In this document: positions 63,802 to 64,000 of the stretch, one piece after another
Layout: every line of letters begins with the position of its first letter
Numbering within the stretch: position 1 is the first letter of the stretch
Source of the DNA: Candidatus Sedimenticola sp. (ex Thyasira tokunagai)
GTDB lineage: Bacteria; Pseudomonadota; Gammaproteobacteria; Chromatiales; Chromatiaceae
Direction: 5' to 3'
Length of the DNA: 64,000 nt
NCBI GenBank assembly: GCA_037318855.1
Contig: CP134874.1
Location: forward strand, 3,720,598-3,784,597
Position numbers and translations under genes: made by a program
Notes under the pieces: generated by a model
Seen by the model: the letters and a program-made list of their open reading frames with translations, nothing else
The model's database searches: none
What the model was told of the DNA's origin: nothing

Positions 63802-64000
63802 TCAAGCCACCTCCCGGCTGCGCAAGTACTCCTCATAGCTTCCACTGAATGTGATCACACCCTCGGGAGTGAGCTCGATGATGCGGGTAGCCAATGAAGA
63901 GACGATCTCACGATCGTGGCTGACAAAGATTATCGTCCCTGGATAATTTTCCAGCGCCGTATTGAGTGACTCGATAGACTCCATATCCAGGTGATTGGTC
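63802..64000 (-). CDS. ABC-F ATPase, C-terminal end
   Basis: The fragment reads [33 protein letters not shown], the Walker B/D-loop and H-loop of the second ABC domain, and ends [23 protein letters not shown] proteins act on ribosomes and lack membrane domains. The end resembles the YbiT subgroup. The gene continues past the right window edge. Confidence 0.88.
   Translation of the reverse strand, partial: TNHLDMESIESLNTALENYPGTIIFVSHDREIVSSLATRIIELTPEGVITFSGSYEEYLRSREVA

Overview
The window comes from a gammaproteobacterial denitrifier, probably a Chromatiales-like or sulfur-oxidiser-type lineage (inferred; no rRNA or marker gene settles it). It holds most of a denitrification island: the end of norB, nirS (cd1 nitrite reductase), the heme d1 genes nirC-F-D-G-L-H-J-N, and a complete Sec-type (clade II) nos cluster Z-C-C-B-D-G-H-F-L-Y. 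Several c-type cytochromes, a cupredoxin, an H-NOX nitric-oxide sensor and a bacteriohemerythrin lie among them. FNR/DNR-type boxes (TTGAY-N4-RTCAA) precede nirS, nirC, nosZ and a nos cytochrome, so the parts look co-regulated by low oxygen or NO.

Layout: 1-1422 norB end and hemerythrin; 1572-2901 a frameshifted IS4-family element; 3230-8552 nirS, a NapC/NirT fusion cytochrome and a cupredoxin; 8802-12617 an MFS carrier and a large TPR protein; 12791-21423 the heme d1 operon, broken up by repeats; 21609-23092 Zn-ribbon, nuclease and diheme cytochrome; 23198-31410 accessory DNA with H-NOX, a PAS-GGDEF gene carrying a nonsense codon and an rsgA split by an IS1595 element; 31433-33978 an IS3 element split by an IS110 element; 33988-36658 an integrase-less integron cassette array containing a Shedu defence gene; 36977-39449 a PhnD-like protein and metY; 39882-41135 an IS3 element; 41441-52859 the nos cluster on the minus strand; 53191-57944 a BASS transporter, a sterol-desaturase-type hydroxylase, a triheme cytochrome and a MenA-type prenyltransferase; 57998-59400 an IS1111-type element; 59836-63156 zwf, pgl and sodB; then a small secreted protein and the end of an ABC-F ATPase.

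Intergenic DNA is unusually rich in mobile repeats: several MITE families with clear terminal inverted repeats, one carrying a Pseudomonas-like REP palindrome, and tandem repeats. The most striking item is a pair of ~285-301 bp ORF-less elements (28306-28606, + strand; 15995-16279, - strand). They share sequence motifs and compensatory stem changes, start CGCTG and end CGCTTR, and interrupt a transposase gene and a dispersed repeat whose empty site exists elsewhere in the window. They look like a mobile structured RNA, with HEARO/omega-RNA (IscB-associated) as the best guess.

Working picture: NO2- is reduced by NirS, NO by NorB and N2O by NosZ. The NirT-like fusion, diheme and monoheme cytochromes and cupredoxin carry electrons, and NosG/NosH feed quinol electrons to the nos system. 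Heme d1 is made by siroheme decarboxylation (NirD/L/G/H), NirJ, NirF and NirN; nirE is not in the window.
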